The notes: a model not told the origin generated them from the sequence alone. Counted from the stretch's first letter, positions 23,520 to 35,994 are shown. The stretch: 64,000 nucleotides of DNA from Casuarina equisetifolia (GCA_028551475.1 CM052358.1:16537938-16601937); one strand, 5' to 3'. Numbers and translations: made by a program.

Positions 23520-26500
23520 ATGGAAAGGAAAGAAGAAGACGAAGAAGAGATAGTTTGCTTAGATGAATCTTTCTTCATCGATGACAAGTATGTTAACATC
23601 TCCCCCTGTGTATCTTGTTTTAAACGTTTGAGTACTTACTAGATATGGTGCTAAAATGTGCAGTTACGAGCTGACTACATTTACATTTGGGTCTCAAGTT
23701 ATTCAGCTTTTTTGCCTCCATTCTGCTTCCAGTGAGTTTCTTTTGTAATATTTAATTCTTTAGAGTAATCTTTTTTGGGTTAAACCCATTTCAACTTTCG
23801 TCTAGTTTGATCAGACCTTTTTTTTTTTTTTTTTTTGGTTTTTGAGTTAAGAATGAACTGAACTTTAGGTAAAGCGAGCAGCTTCTTAGCTAAGTTACTT
23901 TGCTTTTGCCCTTTCGATAATCATACATATTTGTTCCTTTTATCTTTTGTTTGATGCGCTTCTGATATTTAATCTCCAACTGGCCAGTTTTGCTTGTTAA
24001 GAACAGAATACAAAAAAGATTGCTCTATGGAACTAAGCATGCGTAGAAATTGATGTTTGCAGCAAAACCTGGGGATTGTTAAACGAACCATGAAAATTCA
24101 GAAAATTTTGCGACGGCATTGAGTTGTTACTTTCAACGGTTATGTTCTCATTACAATAGCTAGTGGCAAAGTTCCCTCAATCAAGATACATACATCTTTA
24201 GGGCAATATAGGAGGAGAAATTCAATGTACGGCGATTTTGCATTTTCTGACATCTGCCTGATAGTTGATTGTCTCCATTCTTGCTTTCCTTTGTACATTA
24301 CACTAAGTAGGTAGTGGATTTTGAAACACGGTACCACAGTCAAGATTTAGGTTCTGTCAAATGGTTGCGTTTATGTATCACCCTCTGCAGACACTCGAGA
24401 AAGAAAAAAAGTATCTCAATTAAAAAATGCTTGTCAATTTTTAATTTCAAGCTAGCATATAGAAGAGAGATTTAGGTGCTTAAGCTAATTCGCACACTGA
24501 CAAATGGAGCGGGTAGTGATGTTTCTATTATTAATTTACTTTGAACTGTCATGTCACCAATGTTGACCAGCGATTCCACATTGTATTGCTTTACCCATTG
24601 TGAGACGAGGTGACTGATATTTTGAAACGAATAATCATTTATTTGCATGTTTGTGGGATGTTCACACTCTCTTTTTCCTTGGCTCTATTTGGGGAAGGTT
24701 GATTAGTTTTTGATCTTGTAAAGAGCAGGAATGCACATAATTCCTGGCTTTGTGTTGCCTTCGTAGGGTCTTATTCAAGCCTTTTTTATGGATGCAAGCA
24801 CACCTAGATTGTCAAATTATCTTACTGACTTTTTCTTTTTTATTTTTTTTTCAAAATTATCTTAGTTTCCAAATCATATGGCATTATGAATTGTATGTAC
24901 ACTATAGTGTTTTAATATAGGTATTGCTAACTATTCTTGACACAGCCGATTTTGATCTGACCGGACAATTGGTTTGGCCCGGTGCCATGCTGTTGAATGA
25001 TTACCTTTCAAATAATGCCAAGATCCTAGAAGGATGTTCCATTATAGAATTGGGCTCTGGCGTTGGTAAGTAGTTATAAAAGCGTCCTAGTTCCATTCTT
25101 AAGAAGACACATACTCATTAGAAATGCATTCTGTGACCAGTGGTTTATGCATTATGAAATCAAAAAAAAAAAAAAAGGTAATTGTATGGTATTCACCTAA
25201 GTTATATATGGTGAGAGAGGGAAAAAGTCCCTCTTTGGAGTATGGGGAAGGGTTGCTTCATGGAATGCATTTGAGCTTTTTTTATTCCTCACTTAATTCA
25301 TACTTCTATTTTTATCTACTTGAAAAACAAAAGTAGTTTTGTCCACGAGATATCTGTTAGTAGAGAAGACTTTAATTTCATTTCTTTAAATTCAGCTTAA
25401 TGATAATAACAAGTTAGGTTAAAATAACATATGGTAGGAAAGTATTTGGAGTACTCCTATCCATCTTCAAACGAATATATGATCTCTAAAATGTTCGATT
25501 TTGTAAAGTTAACTGCTTGCTCTCCTCTTGTTCTTGCTAAGACATTGAGGATGGCATTCTTGCTATTGGCATTACTCTGATTCACGGAAATTGACCTTGT
25601 ATTTTCTGTTGTTTCTGGAAATAAATTACCACACACAGTTTGTATACATCTTATGCACTTCACATAATTATGGTCTATGCAATATATACTTCTTTTCTAT
25701 GCATCTTGTAATTTATTTTGCTTAGCTTGTCTATTTTTTAAGTACCAGCCGCCCCAATGTGCCATAACATGTTTTGTGCCATTGAATTATTAGGAATTAC
25801 TGGAATACTTTGCAGCAGATTTTGCTGTGATTTTGTGATGACAGACCATAATGATGAAGTGCTAAAGGCAAGATCATGAAGTTAAATTTTAATGCTTTAA
25901 CATTTGGTTGGTTATTTCTAGACTTGACTATTTGTACTCGTTGTCTCAGATATTGAAGAAGAATATAGAGCTGCATGCATCTCCGGAAAATCGAAATTGT
26001 TGTGCTGGTGAGGGAAATAAACTCAAAATGGAACATATATGATCATATTACCTAATATCTGTTTTTTTTTTTTTTCTTCCTTAAAAAAATTCTCTATGCA
26101 GGATTAGTGGCTGAGAAGCTTGAATGGGGAAATTCTGAACAGATCAACCAAATTCTACATAAATATTCAGGAGGGTTTGACTTAATTCTTGGAGCTGACA
26201 TTTATATCCTTATCCTTCAAATGTTTTGTCCTTCCTCTATGATTTTTCAAAAATAATTTGACATATACAAATACTAATAGCAAAAAGGTGTTCACATAAG
26301 CGAGGAATTTGTTGGGGGTGGAATTCACAGAAAAGTAGAAGTAAATCTGTGAGCTTGGCTGGCTGGAACACCACAAAAATCAACCCATATCCTTCTTAAA
26401 GGAAGTAAAGTTATTCTATTATGTTTGCAATATCACGTCTACTATGCTTTCTTTGTCTTCTTAGCAGAATTTGTATGTTAATTGCATTGTTCCCTCGTTT

Positions 26501-28229
26501 AGAAGACTTGGACTGTTTTCTGTTGCTTCTGGGTATGCACCTTTTACGTCCATAGTTTTTATGTGATTGACTATTATAAACTTTGGCTGGAAAAATATTT
26601 TTTACCTATGTCGTTGGATCATCATATCTATCTCATGCAAGACCATGATTGTTAATTCTTACATTCTTCATAATTGTCAAAGTTGGAAGACCGTAGTGTA
26701 AGTGATAGCTCATTTTCCAACCTCTAGTGTATGAAGAGGGTTAACTTGCACAATGAATTATAGTTTTGGGTTTGAGACCCCGTCATTAAGGATGCTTAAG
26801 GGACTCACTTCTTTGAGCCTTATTACTTGACTAGGAAATGGGAACAGTTGCATTTCATATTTCCTTGGCAGCATTACATTCCCGTTTGGCAATATTGCAA
26901 AAGGATTAGGAAGAACAAAAGAACAAAAGGGAAAAAACGGAAAAATTCTTTGACTAGGTATAAGCTTTCAACAGTCCAGCGTTCCCTTGCTTTTTCACAC
27001 AGTGAAGCAGCTACTCCAAATAAGAGGGGAAAGACAGTGCAAGTTCATACTTGCTTATGTATCCCGAGCTAAGGTGTAAGTAACTCATCATGTTGTGATT
27101 TTCTTTCAAATGTCCAACCAATTCTTGTGTTTGCTTTAGTTAACAAAATTTGTTGGTAGATAGACTAATTCTGACTTCAATGTTGCCAGCTATTTTCTAC
27201 AAGTGCCTTGACCTTGCAGATTCCATCATTTATGTATTCACCTAGTGATATTAACGTGCCGGCAACTTCTAGGAACATGTTCAAATAACCTTCATGGTTG
27301 AAGGCGGAAGACATATTTTGGACTAGTGCAGGACCTGTATTAATTTTTAAAAAATTGGTAGGCCGTTTTTACGAAATTTGGTCACTCATCAGTAAAAATA
27401 TATGAAGAAATGTGGAGGATTGGACCCATTAGGTATCCCTTTCTATATACTATGAGTGGTAAGACTAAGCTTGGTAGCACATTTTCGGACCTTAGAAGAA
27501 TTTAAATGAACTCTTCTTACTTGCTTTCTTGGATTAATCATCACCTTAGAATGATGTTATATCCAACTTGGGATCCCTCATTGTAAATGTCATCCCATGA
27601 ATATTCATTGTTTAATTGTGGTGCTCATATTGAATTAGGAAAGTGTTGCATAATTATGAATTGGTGTCTACATTACGTATGTGTTTTGAGCGTACTAGTC
27701 CTTTGAAACTTACACAGATGTAAGTAGCATATCTTTGGACCTCAACATGCATTTGTTGCAACTTTTAGGCAACTTTACCTAGTGCTGTTGGCTGATGAGT
27801 GGAATATAAGTTTTATTTTTTCTGTTCTTCTTTCTTTCTATGGGGACAGTTAACCTGTCTAAAGAATAGAAGGCCCTCTAACCAGTTTTGCTTTTTAATG
27901 TTCACAATTTTATCAATTTATTTAATCTTTTGCCCACCTATGTCTTTCTTTTTCCATTAATTTGTACTGTAAAATTAGCCTGTTATCTAGATTGAAATAA
28001 TATGATGGTGGCATTTCTTTTTTAGTTTGATTGTTAAGAAATAACTGCACAGATGCTAAGCTTTTCTCCAAACTGTCTTCTCTGACATGTTGATTTTTCT
28101 CTCGGCAGCATGGATTTATTGGTCGTTAGTGAAGCTACTCGGCAAGGGATGCAAATAACTGAAATAGCAGGAAGTCGGTGCGTTGTTGGGAATCTTGATG
28201 GAGTCATCTTTGAGGTTACTCATCAGTAG
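23520..28229 (+). CDS. METTL21-like (methyltransferase family 16) protein methyltransferase, eight exons
   Basis: Predicted SAM-dependent protein (probably lysine) methyltransferase of 240 residues. Exons: 23520-23587, 23664-23731, 24946-25065, 25794-25867, 25950-26007, 26102-26203, 26964-27075, 28109-28229; phases join without a stop and end at TAG 28227-28229. Family blocks in order: FTFGSQVIQLFCLHS, LTGQLVWPGAMLLNDYL, the SAM-binding motif I IIELGSGVGITGILCSRF, TDHNDEVLKILKKNIELH (acidic residue after strand 2), EKLEWGN, FDLILGADICF (post-motif D-x-x-F typical of this family), CKFILAYVSRAKVMD, and C-terminal GNLDGVIFEVTHQ. Intron 4 needs a GC donor and intron 6 looks U12-type. If intron 6 instead uses a weak GT donor at 26223 with the AG at 26963-26964, the protein is 246 residues and the D-x-x-F motif is lost. 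The in-cell substrate is unknown; EF1A- or Hsp70-type substrates are known for animal relatives. Likely cytosolic, since no targeting signal is visible. Confidence 0.85.
25868..25949 (+). other. GC-AG intron (intron 4) of the methyltransferase gene
   Basis: Exon 4 ends GTG CTA AAG and the next bases are GCAAGA; exon 5 begins after TTGTCTCAG. The only GT nearby (25859) would remove the residues VLK from the conserved TDHNDEVLKILKKN block. AAG followed by GCAAG is the usual context of functional GC donors in plants. Length 82 bases. Confidence 0.75.
26204..26963 (+). other. Candidate U12-type intron (intron 6) of the methyltransferase gene
   Basis: The sequence after codon GAC ATT T is ATATCCTT, a full match to the AT-type U12 donor consensus. 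TTCTTTGAC at 26946-26954 is one base from the U12 branch-site consensus TTCCTTRAY and lies about 10 bases before the exon 7 start. Joining at GC (26964) gives GADICF then QQSSVPLLF with an open frame. The termini would then be AT-AA, a rare class, so the exact acceptor base is the weakest part of the model. Confidence 0.6.
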
Positions 28230-30153
28230 AAGCAGGAGATACATTCTGATACACGATTTTCACAAGCACTGCGACCATGGGGAGATACAGCAAATGGCAG
28301 AATCCTTTGATATTGAATGCAGAGCGGTTCTGGGTGAGCTATTCGTAAATCCTAGACAAAAGCAGGGACTATATATTTCAAGGGAAGTTGCCTTAGAATG
28401 GCCATTTGAGCTTCGTGTGGAACTTGGTAATTGTTAAATCAGTATACCCATTTGCTTTTGTGTACTGTTAAGTAGCTACCAGAAGAGTTGGCAATCTGTC
28501 AAAATGACAGATTTTGAAGAGCATGGATTTAATGGCAAACAAATTTTTAATTAACAGCTTAAACAGGATAGTTGTTTCGTTGCAATATTTCTTTGTCGCA
28601 CCATATGAATTATATTTAAGAGCCTTCTTGGATAACCAAAAAAGAGGTGCATTAGCTAATTACATTTCACAGTTGGGGGGACGTAATAAGTGTCCTTACT
28701 ACACAAAATTCATCCCAATAAAAGAAAAATCAAAGGTGGAGAAAATAACCAAATGTAATTGATTGATTAAAACAAACAAACAAACAAACAAACAAACAAT
28801 TTAAAGTGGCCATAATTAGCAACCACAAGAATACAACTGGAGTAGTCAAAGTGAGATCCATCACTGAAGAGTGTTCTAAAAAATTTTGAAAATATTTTTC
28901 ATTTTTCTTCTATCTCTTAATTATTGACTCTTGATGCATGAAATGAATTGTTTGAGACATGAGCAATCTGATGGAGTTGCTAGAGACATTGGTCACACTA
29001 AGTGAAAAAATAAGCAAAGGAATGTTGTGAAATAGGTGTGGGTTATGTTGAAAATACTCCCAAAATAGAAAATATGGGAGACTACGTCTTGAATGATTCA
29101 TATACCTTGAAACATTCCACATTCAATGGTGCCCATTATTTGTCTGTACCTATTTGATCTCAAGTGATTCGGATAGCTTAAAACATCACAAGTAATAAAT
29201 CCGAAACACCGCATGCTACCACGGTTGACCACGACAAGACCGTGCTTTTATTCACCTGATCTCAGCCTCTTAAAGTGGAAGAAGGCAAAGTCCAACATGT
29301 AGCCTAAACCTATGGCTATCCTGTCAGCGAACAAAAGATATCCTCGTTTACGGCTTTCAAATAGTCCTAAGCAAATCTTGCCTAAACCTATGGCTTTAGT
29401 TTATTTATTTGAAAAATTCAAGTGCCTTCACGCCACGAGAATTATAGTCCAAGACATGACATTCCTCTAAGGTATGTGCAAATATTTTGCATAAGATAAA
29501 AAGACATTTTATTTAAAAGTCCATTGAAACGCTTGAGTATTTTGGGATAAAATAAGAGATTATGTTTAAGTCTTTATTACATATGCAATTTTTTTCTCTT
29601 ATATTTCTTTATTTATACACATACATACGTTGTACCTATAAATTCTAGGTAATAAAAAGAAAGTTTATCAAATCTTTTTTTTTTTCCCTCTATTTCTCTT
29701 CCAAATTGACCTCCTTCATCAAGCCTTCGGCTGGTGACATCTTTCATGTAAACTTTTTTTGTCCTAACACTTTTATTTAATTTGGACAACTGATGCTTTC
29801 ACCTACAAAAACAAGGTTCACCATTTCAAAGTTTTCTCTCATTTCTTGACAAATTCATTCTCCTTGTGAGTTTACTTGATTTGTTATATAATTCTTTGAT
29901 GAAGTTGAGAGCTTGGATTAAAGAATTGGAGTAGAGCAATTTGTCTATAGAAAAATGGGGAGGGAAAAGAAATTTCAAGTTTTTCTTGGATAGTAGGAGC
30001 TGGAATTTTTCTCTTAATTTTTTTTTCGGTCAAAGAAAGAAAATACTAACTTTGGTTTATTTTAAAACAATATCTTTCTTTGAAAAAAATTAAGAGCTAG
30101 AAAACGGGTTCAATTCAGATGATAGGCCGAAAGAAAAATCATAAGTCCGATCA
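28230..30153. other. Spacer downstream of the methyltransferase gene
   Basis: The first 200 bases are probably its 3' untranslated region. A (CAAA)n microsatellite lies at 28769-28799. The rest is AT-rich, with no coding or RNA gene signal. Confidence 0.5.
28769..28799 (+). repeat. (CAAA)n microsatellite
   Basis: About seven uninterrupted tetranucleotide units between AATTGATTGATTAA and TTTAAAGTGG. No gene overlaps it. Confidence 0.9.
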
Positions 30154-30375
30154 TTCAACGGATTCAAGCTACTTTTATTACGGTCCATAACAAAAATTAT
30201 AAACCCAAAGGATAGGCCAGTAAACGGCTATAAAATGTAGAGCGTTCCATGCCAGCTAATTCAAACTAAGGACTACCCCAAAACCGTTGATTCAAATCTA
30301 TCCAACGGCCACAATTGATAAAGAAAATGTCCGTTTAAATAGGCAACCACTTAGAAAAGAGACTCACAACGGTCT
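30154..30375 (+). promoter_or_regulatory. Cluster of MSA-type (AACGG) mitotic promoter elements
   Basis: Within 222 bases the AACGG/CCGTT core occurs at 30157, 30284 (minus strand), 30304 and 30368, plus AAACGGCTA at 30222. The one at 30301-30311, TCCAACGGCCA, fits the full M-phase-specific activator consensus YCYAACGGYYA at every base. MSA elements are bound by three-repeat Myb proteins and drive G2/M expression of B-type cyclins and related genes. The cluster surrounds a TATA box and precedes a B-cyclin-like start. Confidence 0.65.
30229..30235 (+). promoter_or_regulatory. TATA box of the cyclin-like promoter
   Basis: TATAAAA directly after AAACGGC, 214 bases before the ATG at 30443. A start about 30 bases downstream gives a leader of about 180 bases. 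Confidence 0.55.
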
Positions 30376-30442
30376 TCTCCAGGTGTTTCTATGTTTGTTC
30401 TTGTCTACCTCTCGAGATCAAGAAAAAGAACAAGAACAAGAA

Positions 30443-30484
30443 ATGGCCACAAAACCCATCGTTCCTCTGCAACAGCCGAGAGAT
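30443..30484 (+). pseudogene. Probable first exon of a truncated B1-type cyclin
   Basis: The ATG opens MATKPIVPLQQPRD, which resembles the first exon of plant B1 cyclins (typically MASRPxVPQQPRG, followed by an intron). The frame then runs on into AT-rich sequence that looks like intron, ending at 30553. After CCG AGA G the sequence is ATAATTTC where a donor GTAATTTC would be expected, so the splice site may be mutated. No destruction box, nuclear signal or cyclin box was seen downstream; a Copia element begins 660 bases later. The match is only about 12 residues long and gains weight mainly from the MSA-rich promoter in front of it. It could instead be an intact gene start whose remaining exons have been removed. 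Confidence 0.5.
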
Positions 30485-31148
30485 AATTTCAATTCTTTTT
30501 CTAGTTTCGACCCATCTATTTGCTTGCATTTTTTATCCATTAATTCTTACTGAATACCTTTGTTTTGATTTCTCATTTGGCACTATTGAATTTAGATTGG
30601 TTGTTTTGGTCTCCTTAGTAGTATTCTTTTACTGAATCTGCATACAAATTGATTTTCTTTGTAGTTCTTGTTATGTGCCCTGTTTTGATTTCTTGTTTGG
30701 CACAATTGAATTTAAATGAAAGTGTTTCTTTTTTGTTGTTTTGATTTCCTTTGTAATAATCTTTTACTGAATCTTCACACAAATTGCATTGATCTTTACC
30801 ATTTTAGTCCCATGGTAGTTCTCAAATCAACCCCTAGTAAATGTTATCCCTCCGTGCAATGTGCAGTGTCTAGATGGAGAATTGGATGCCCCCAATAAAC
30901 AATTCACATCCAAGTGGATTTTTCATTGAGTGGGTTGGATCATATTATGAACATTAATTGGACTAGTTATTAGCACTCTAATGTATTGACTCTAGTGGAA
31001 AAAGCCCTTTTTTCCATCTCCACTTGAGATACGTTGACTTGGTGGTGCTCGTTGAGGGAAATAAAACAAAGGACTTAGTCTTCCTTAGTTGGGATCGAGA
31101 ATATAAACTTAGTATTTATCTTTCTAATAATCAGTTAAAGTTGTAACA
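30485..31148. other. Intron-like sequence with a local duplication
   Basis: AT-rich, no coding signal. Two similar blocks of about 110-120 bases (about 30557-30660 and 30679-30790) share TTTTGATTTCT, TTTGGCAC, ATTGAATTTA, CTTTTACTGAATCT and ACAAATTG. This would fit the expanded first intron of the cyclin-like gene, up to the Copia-1 insertion site. Confidence 0.5.
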
Positions 31149-31357
31149 TGTTAAGAAGCCAAATTTGAGCTAAAAAATCTAAAACAACTTCCATTGAGAG
31201 AATAACAGTTCATGTACATGAATACCAAAATACAAAGGGAGCTCTTGAATGACTCTTATACAAATGTGAAAAGAAAAAGAATGAACTAAAACTTTGGGTC
31301 TTAATGTGCCTCTAATTCTATGGGATACTATGTGCACAATAACATTATTTTTCAACA
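31149..31357 (-). repeat. Copia-1 3' LTR
   Basis: On the plus strand starts TGTTAAGAAGCC and ends TTTTTCAACA; the polypurine tract (31358 onward) marks it as the 3' LTR of a minus-strand element. Confidence 0.9.
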
Positions 31358-31635
31358 TCCCCCCCTCAAGCTGGTGGGTGATATAGATCATAGACACTCA
31401 ACTTGCCTTGAAGAAGGTGATGTTGTTGTATTCCCAAGGCTTTTGTCAATAAATCAGTGGGTTGCTCTCAAGTGGAGATGTGTGTTGTTAGGATCACTCT
31501 TGCAACAATCTTTTCTTGAATAAAATGGTGATCAATTTTTACATGCTTGGTCTTCTCGTGCAATATTAGATTAGCAGCAATCTTCATGGCAGCTTCATTG
31601 TCACAATATAGATTTACAGGACATATCAAAGGTAC

Positions 31636-34600
31636 TTATAGGTCTCTAAAAGGTCCTAAAAGCCATATGACCTCACATGTAGTGGATGCCATGGCACGAT
31701 ATTCTGATTCAGTAGAAGATTGAGAAACGGTGGACTGCTTTTTACTTTTCCAAGAGATTAGTGAGTCCCTAAGCATGATACAAAAACCAATAGTAGATCT
31801 TCTTCCCATAGGACAAGATCTATATATGGCATCATAAAATGCTTGTAGCATAAGTCTATTATCTGACTTCATTAACAATCCTTGACCTAGAGCTAATGAG
31901 TCAAAGAGCTGTATCAAAATGAGATTCCTTAGGGGCATGCATAAACTGACTCAACAACTTGATAATAAAGCATATATCATGGCTAGTTACAGTGAGATAA
32001 ATCAACCTATCAACCAATCGTTGATATTTGGTAATGTCCCTGAGTGGAGTGTCCCCTTCCTTATCTAAGAACTCATCATATTCAAGACTAGTGTGTTTCA
32101 CATTTTGTTCCATGGGAGTATTAGTAGTGGGCTTGCATCAAGATAAGCCATACTCTAAGATCAATTCAAGAGCATATTTATGCTAATTCATAACAATTCC
32201 AGTTGGAAATCATGCTAATTCTACCCCTAAGAAATACTTGACTAGTCCTAGATCTTTCATGTGAAATGTAGAACATAGACATTTCTTTTAAGTTTTGGAT
32301 AGACATTTCTTTTAAGTTTTGGATCTATAACTCATCAGCCCCAATTATAATCATGTCATCAACATATATGAACACAATAAAAAGGCCCTTATGTGTTAAC
32401 TTCAAGAAGAGGGAGTGGTTATGCTGTGAATGACGAAAACCAACTCGAAGAAGCGCATTTGTGAATTTATGGTACCATTGTCTAGAGGTTTGTTTAAATC
32501 CATACAATGACTTCTTCAATTTACATACTCAATTTCCCCCCTTGCGCTGAAATCCCTTTAGAAGGTGCATATATATGTCAGTGTCGAGATCCTTTTGCAA
32601 GAAGGCATTGTAAACATCCATTTGATGCATATCCCAATTATGGATGATGACTAAAGCTATAAGAATCCAAACTATGACAAGCCTGCCTATTGTAGCATAA
32701 GTGTCTTCATAATTAACGCCTTGTAGTTAACTATAACCTTTTGCTAACAACCGCACTTTAAAGCGATCAATAGTCCCATTAGCCTTATGCTTGATCTTAT
32801 ACATCTACTTGCTGCTAATAGCTTTTCAACTTGCAGGCAAAGAAACTAGTTCCCATGTGTTGTTTGATTCTAAAGCCTTAATCTCCTCAGTATGGCATCC
32901 CTCCATTTAGGGTCCAAAATAGCTTTACTATAGGTAGTGGGCTCAACAATGGCAGAAATAGAACATATGAAATTATCATGTGTGCTAGAAAGTTGATGTT
33001 GTGATATTGTATGGCATATAGGGTGAGCTGTAGAAGAGGTGGAAAGATGATTTCTAACATAATTCTTAATCCAAATGGGTGGTTTAGTGATTCTACCCGA
33101 ATGTCGGGAAGAAGGAAGAGGTTGCACCGAATTAAATGAGCTATGGTGAAGGATGGATTCCTGAACTAGTCTAGTGTAGGGGACAATGGCAAGTGAATTA
33201 GGGTCTTGTAAGGTAACATTAGAAGACACTGGGTGGAAATGAGTGGGAGGTGTAGATAAATTGGGTGTGGGAGTTGTGTAAGATCCATGATCAAAAGGAA
33301 AGACAAATTCATGGAATGTCACATCACAACTCAATAAATTTTCTAGTTTGAAGATAAAGTAAACGATATCCCTTCTAACCAAAAGGATATCCTCTAAATA
33401 TAGAAGGAACTAACCTATGTCCAAACTTATCTTTTTAGGTCAGGTTAGCTCCATAACATAGACAACCAAAAACACGAAGGTGATCAAGTTTTGAAGGTTT
33501 CCTAAACAATCGCTCATAAGGGGTATGCCTTTTAAGAATGGAATTGGGAGTACAATTAATTAGGTATGTCGCCGTGAGGAGACATTTGCTCCAAAAGTGA
33601 ATAGGACAGTGGGATTGAAAGCAAAGAGCCCTAGCAACATTAAATAGATGTCTATGTTTCCTCTCAGCCACCCCATTTTATTGAGGAGTATAAGGATAAG
33701 AGCTTTCATGAGTGACACCATGAGAGTCAAGGAAAGACGTGCAAGAAAGACTAAAGAAATCTTGGGCATTATCAGTGTGAATAGGTTTGATTAATGCCTT
33801 AAATTGGGTGGACAGAAGAGACAAAAAAGATTGAAGAAAATGTAGAGTCTTAGTTTTATATTTCATAAGATATGTCCAAGTCACACGTGTATAGTCATTA
33901 ACTATGGTGAGACAATAACGTGCACTGGTGTGAAAATGGGAATTGTAAAGTCCCTATATGTCAATGCTACCAATTCAAATGGTTAAGTGGTAGTGGTGGT
34001 CCGGTAAAGGAATAAGGATCGAGCACGGTTAGCAAGTGGACAAATTGAACATGTTTGAACATTATGCAGAAAGGACTTGGGGATATTTAAAACATAATGC
34101 ATTGCATTAAATGAGGGATGTCCAAGTCGTTGATGCAAGAGAATGCAAGTAGATAAAGGAGTACAAATATTATTTATCTCCTTGGGTACAAAAGAATTTA
34201 CTACTGAATGAGATATGATAGCATCATATACATCATTATTAAAATTAGAGACAAGAAAATAAAGATCATGCTTCACTCTACCAACCCCGTCATTGTTCTA
34301 GTCCCCAAATCCTAAAAAAGACAAAATTTGGAAAACAATGTGATGGCACAATTATTGTCATGAGTGTATTTTGTGGTGGATAAAAAATTGGCGATGAATG
34401 CAAGAGCATAGAACACATCATAGAGAAAATATTTATTATGCAAGATAACTGAGCCAATATGAGTAATAGAAATGTGTTTGCCATTTGGAAGTTTGAAAAT
34501 TCTAGATTCATGAATGCATGACTGAGGAGAGATTAAGCAATGGAAAACACCAATGATATGGTCACTAGCTCCTAAATCTACAAGCCATTAAGAAAAAGAT

Positions 34601-35994
34601 TTACGTTTAGGGATAATACATGCTACATGGTTAGTGATGCACAAAGAATGAGCAACTGAAGCAAAAGTATGAGTGATGAGTGATGGGGTGCTTCTATTTG
34701 TGGAGAAATGCAAGGATTTGCTTCTGTTGACTTTTGTAAGCATAGTGCCATCATCAAGGTCATCTTCATCAGTAGTGGCATGATGGGCAGAATTGCATTT
34801 AAGAGCTTTTCCTTTACCTTTCTTAGGAGGAGCACTAGGGTGACCATGGAGTTTGAAGCATTTGGCCTTAGAATGGCCAAAGCCCCTACAATGGCAGCAT
34901 TTGTGAATTTGAAAACAATCATTAATGGAGTGTCCTTGGTGTCCACAATGTTTATAAGGTTCAGAGAGTTCCTGTTGGTCCATTGAGCCTATGTGGGCTT
35001 GAGGGACATAGGCTAGTAGGGAATAAAAATGAGATGGAAGTTGAGTGTTGAGGAGGCCCGCAAGAGCAAGTTGGGAAGAGCCTAGATGAGAGAGAGCCTG
35101 CGGGTAAGTTATTACCAACACCAGCCCAATAGGGCCCATGTGAGCAAGCCCACCTTAAGTGTGGCCCACGTGATAGGGCTTGTGTTAGGAGTGCACGACC
35201 CGCTTGTACCCAAATTGAGGTGCGAGAAGGCGTTGATGGAGTACGCCATAGATTCTGATCGAGTAGCGATGTTGACCAGTCAACCATAATTTTGACACTT
35301 TCCTTCATCCCGAATCATCCTAACTACTTTAAAAAGCTGCACTGCCAGCATGGTATTTTTGAATATAGGACAAGGTAGTGGAGAAAATCGAATCTAACCC
35401 ATTCAGAAATTGGGTAACCTTGGCATTGTCTTGAAAATAGTTGAAAGTAGGGATTGTTCCAAGCTTAGGGAAGAGAATGGCCATAAAGGATCTGTATTAA
35501 CTCTAAAGACGTTCAAGCTAGTAAGAATAGTGGTTTATGGGCTCCCCATTTTGAGTTGCGTTAGCCAGATTTACCTACATGATGTAAAGCTTGGTAATCT
35601 TAACTCTCTGAAATTTCTCTTAAAGATGAAGCCACACAATCCTAGCATCAATTGCGTAGGTAAAGGAGTGATAGAGATTTAGAGCCAAGGTAATGAGTAG
35701 TTAGGAAAGAACAACTCCATTGCATCATTTCCAAAATGGATGCAAGGGAGATTCGGGAGGTGGCTGGTCAACAAAAAGATCAACCATCTCATGTTTATTT
35801 TTGCTTATAAGGGCCATTTCCATATTTTGGCTCCAATTAGCAAAATTTTTAAACCCAAGAAGTTTTTTAGACATAATAAGGATCCTGGTTTGCTCAGTTG
35901 GATGGAGATAAAGGGGATGGTTGGGGTTGACAATGGAGGGGTCATTACGATGGCTAATCAACCACGAGACCAAGGGCGTGTGGGAAAACAACAA
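31636..35994 (-). pseudogene. Copia-1 gag-pol, broken
   Basis: Reading right to left: gag N-terminus (35994-35725; LYLHPTEQTRILIMSKKLLG then NWSQNMEMAL), two CCHC knuckles (CKHCGHQGHSINDC and CCHCRGFGHSKAKC, near 34950-34830), gag-pre-integrase HQRLGHPSFNAM (34276-33983), integrase core with IHTDNAQDF and SYPYTPQ (33884-33678) and AERKHRHLFNVARAL (33671-33435), RT start NNTWELVSLPAS near 32860, RT motif KKSLYGFKQTSRQWY and the catalytic YVDD in VFIYVDDMIIIGAD (32519-32325), RNase H WKSKKQSTVSQSSTESEYRA (31938-31636). Frames change repeatedly and stops interrupt RT and integrase. A poly-C run at 36070-36087 lies between the primer site and gag. Confidence 0.88.

Noticed and set aside
28183-28437. 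Open frame overlapping the last methyltransferase exon in another frame
   Set aside because: It is out of frame with the conserved C-terminus GNLDGVIFEVTHQ, begins without an ATG context of its own and runs into the 3' flank; best explained as a shadow.
34708-34986. Plus-strand open frame of 92 codons in Copia-1
   Set aside because: Antisense shadow of the gag zinc-knuckle region read on the minus strand.
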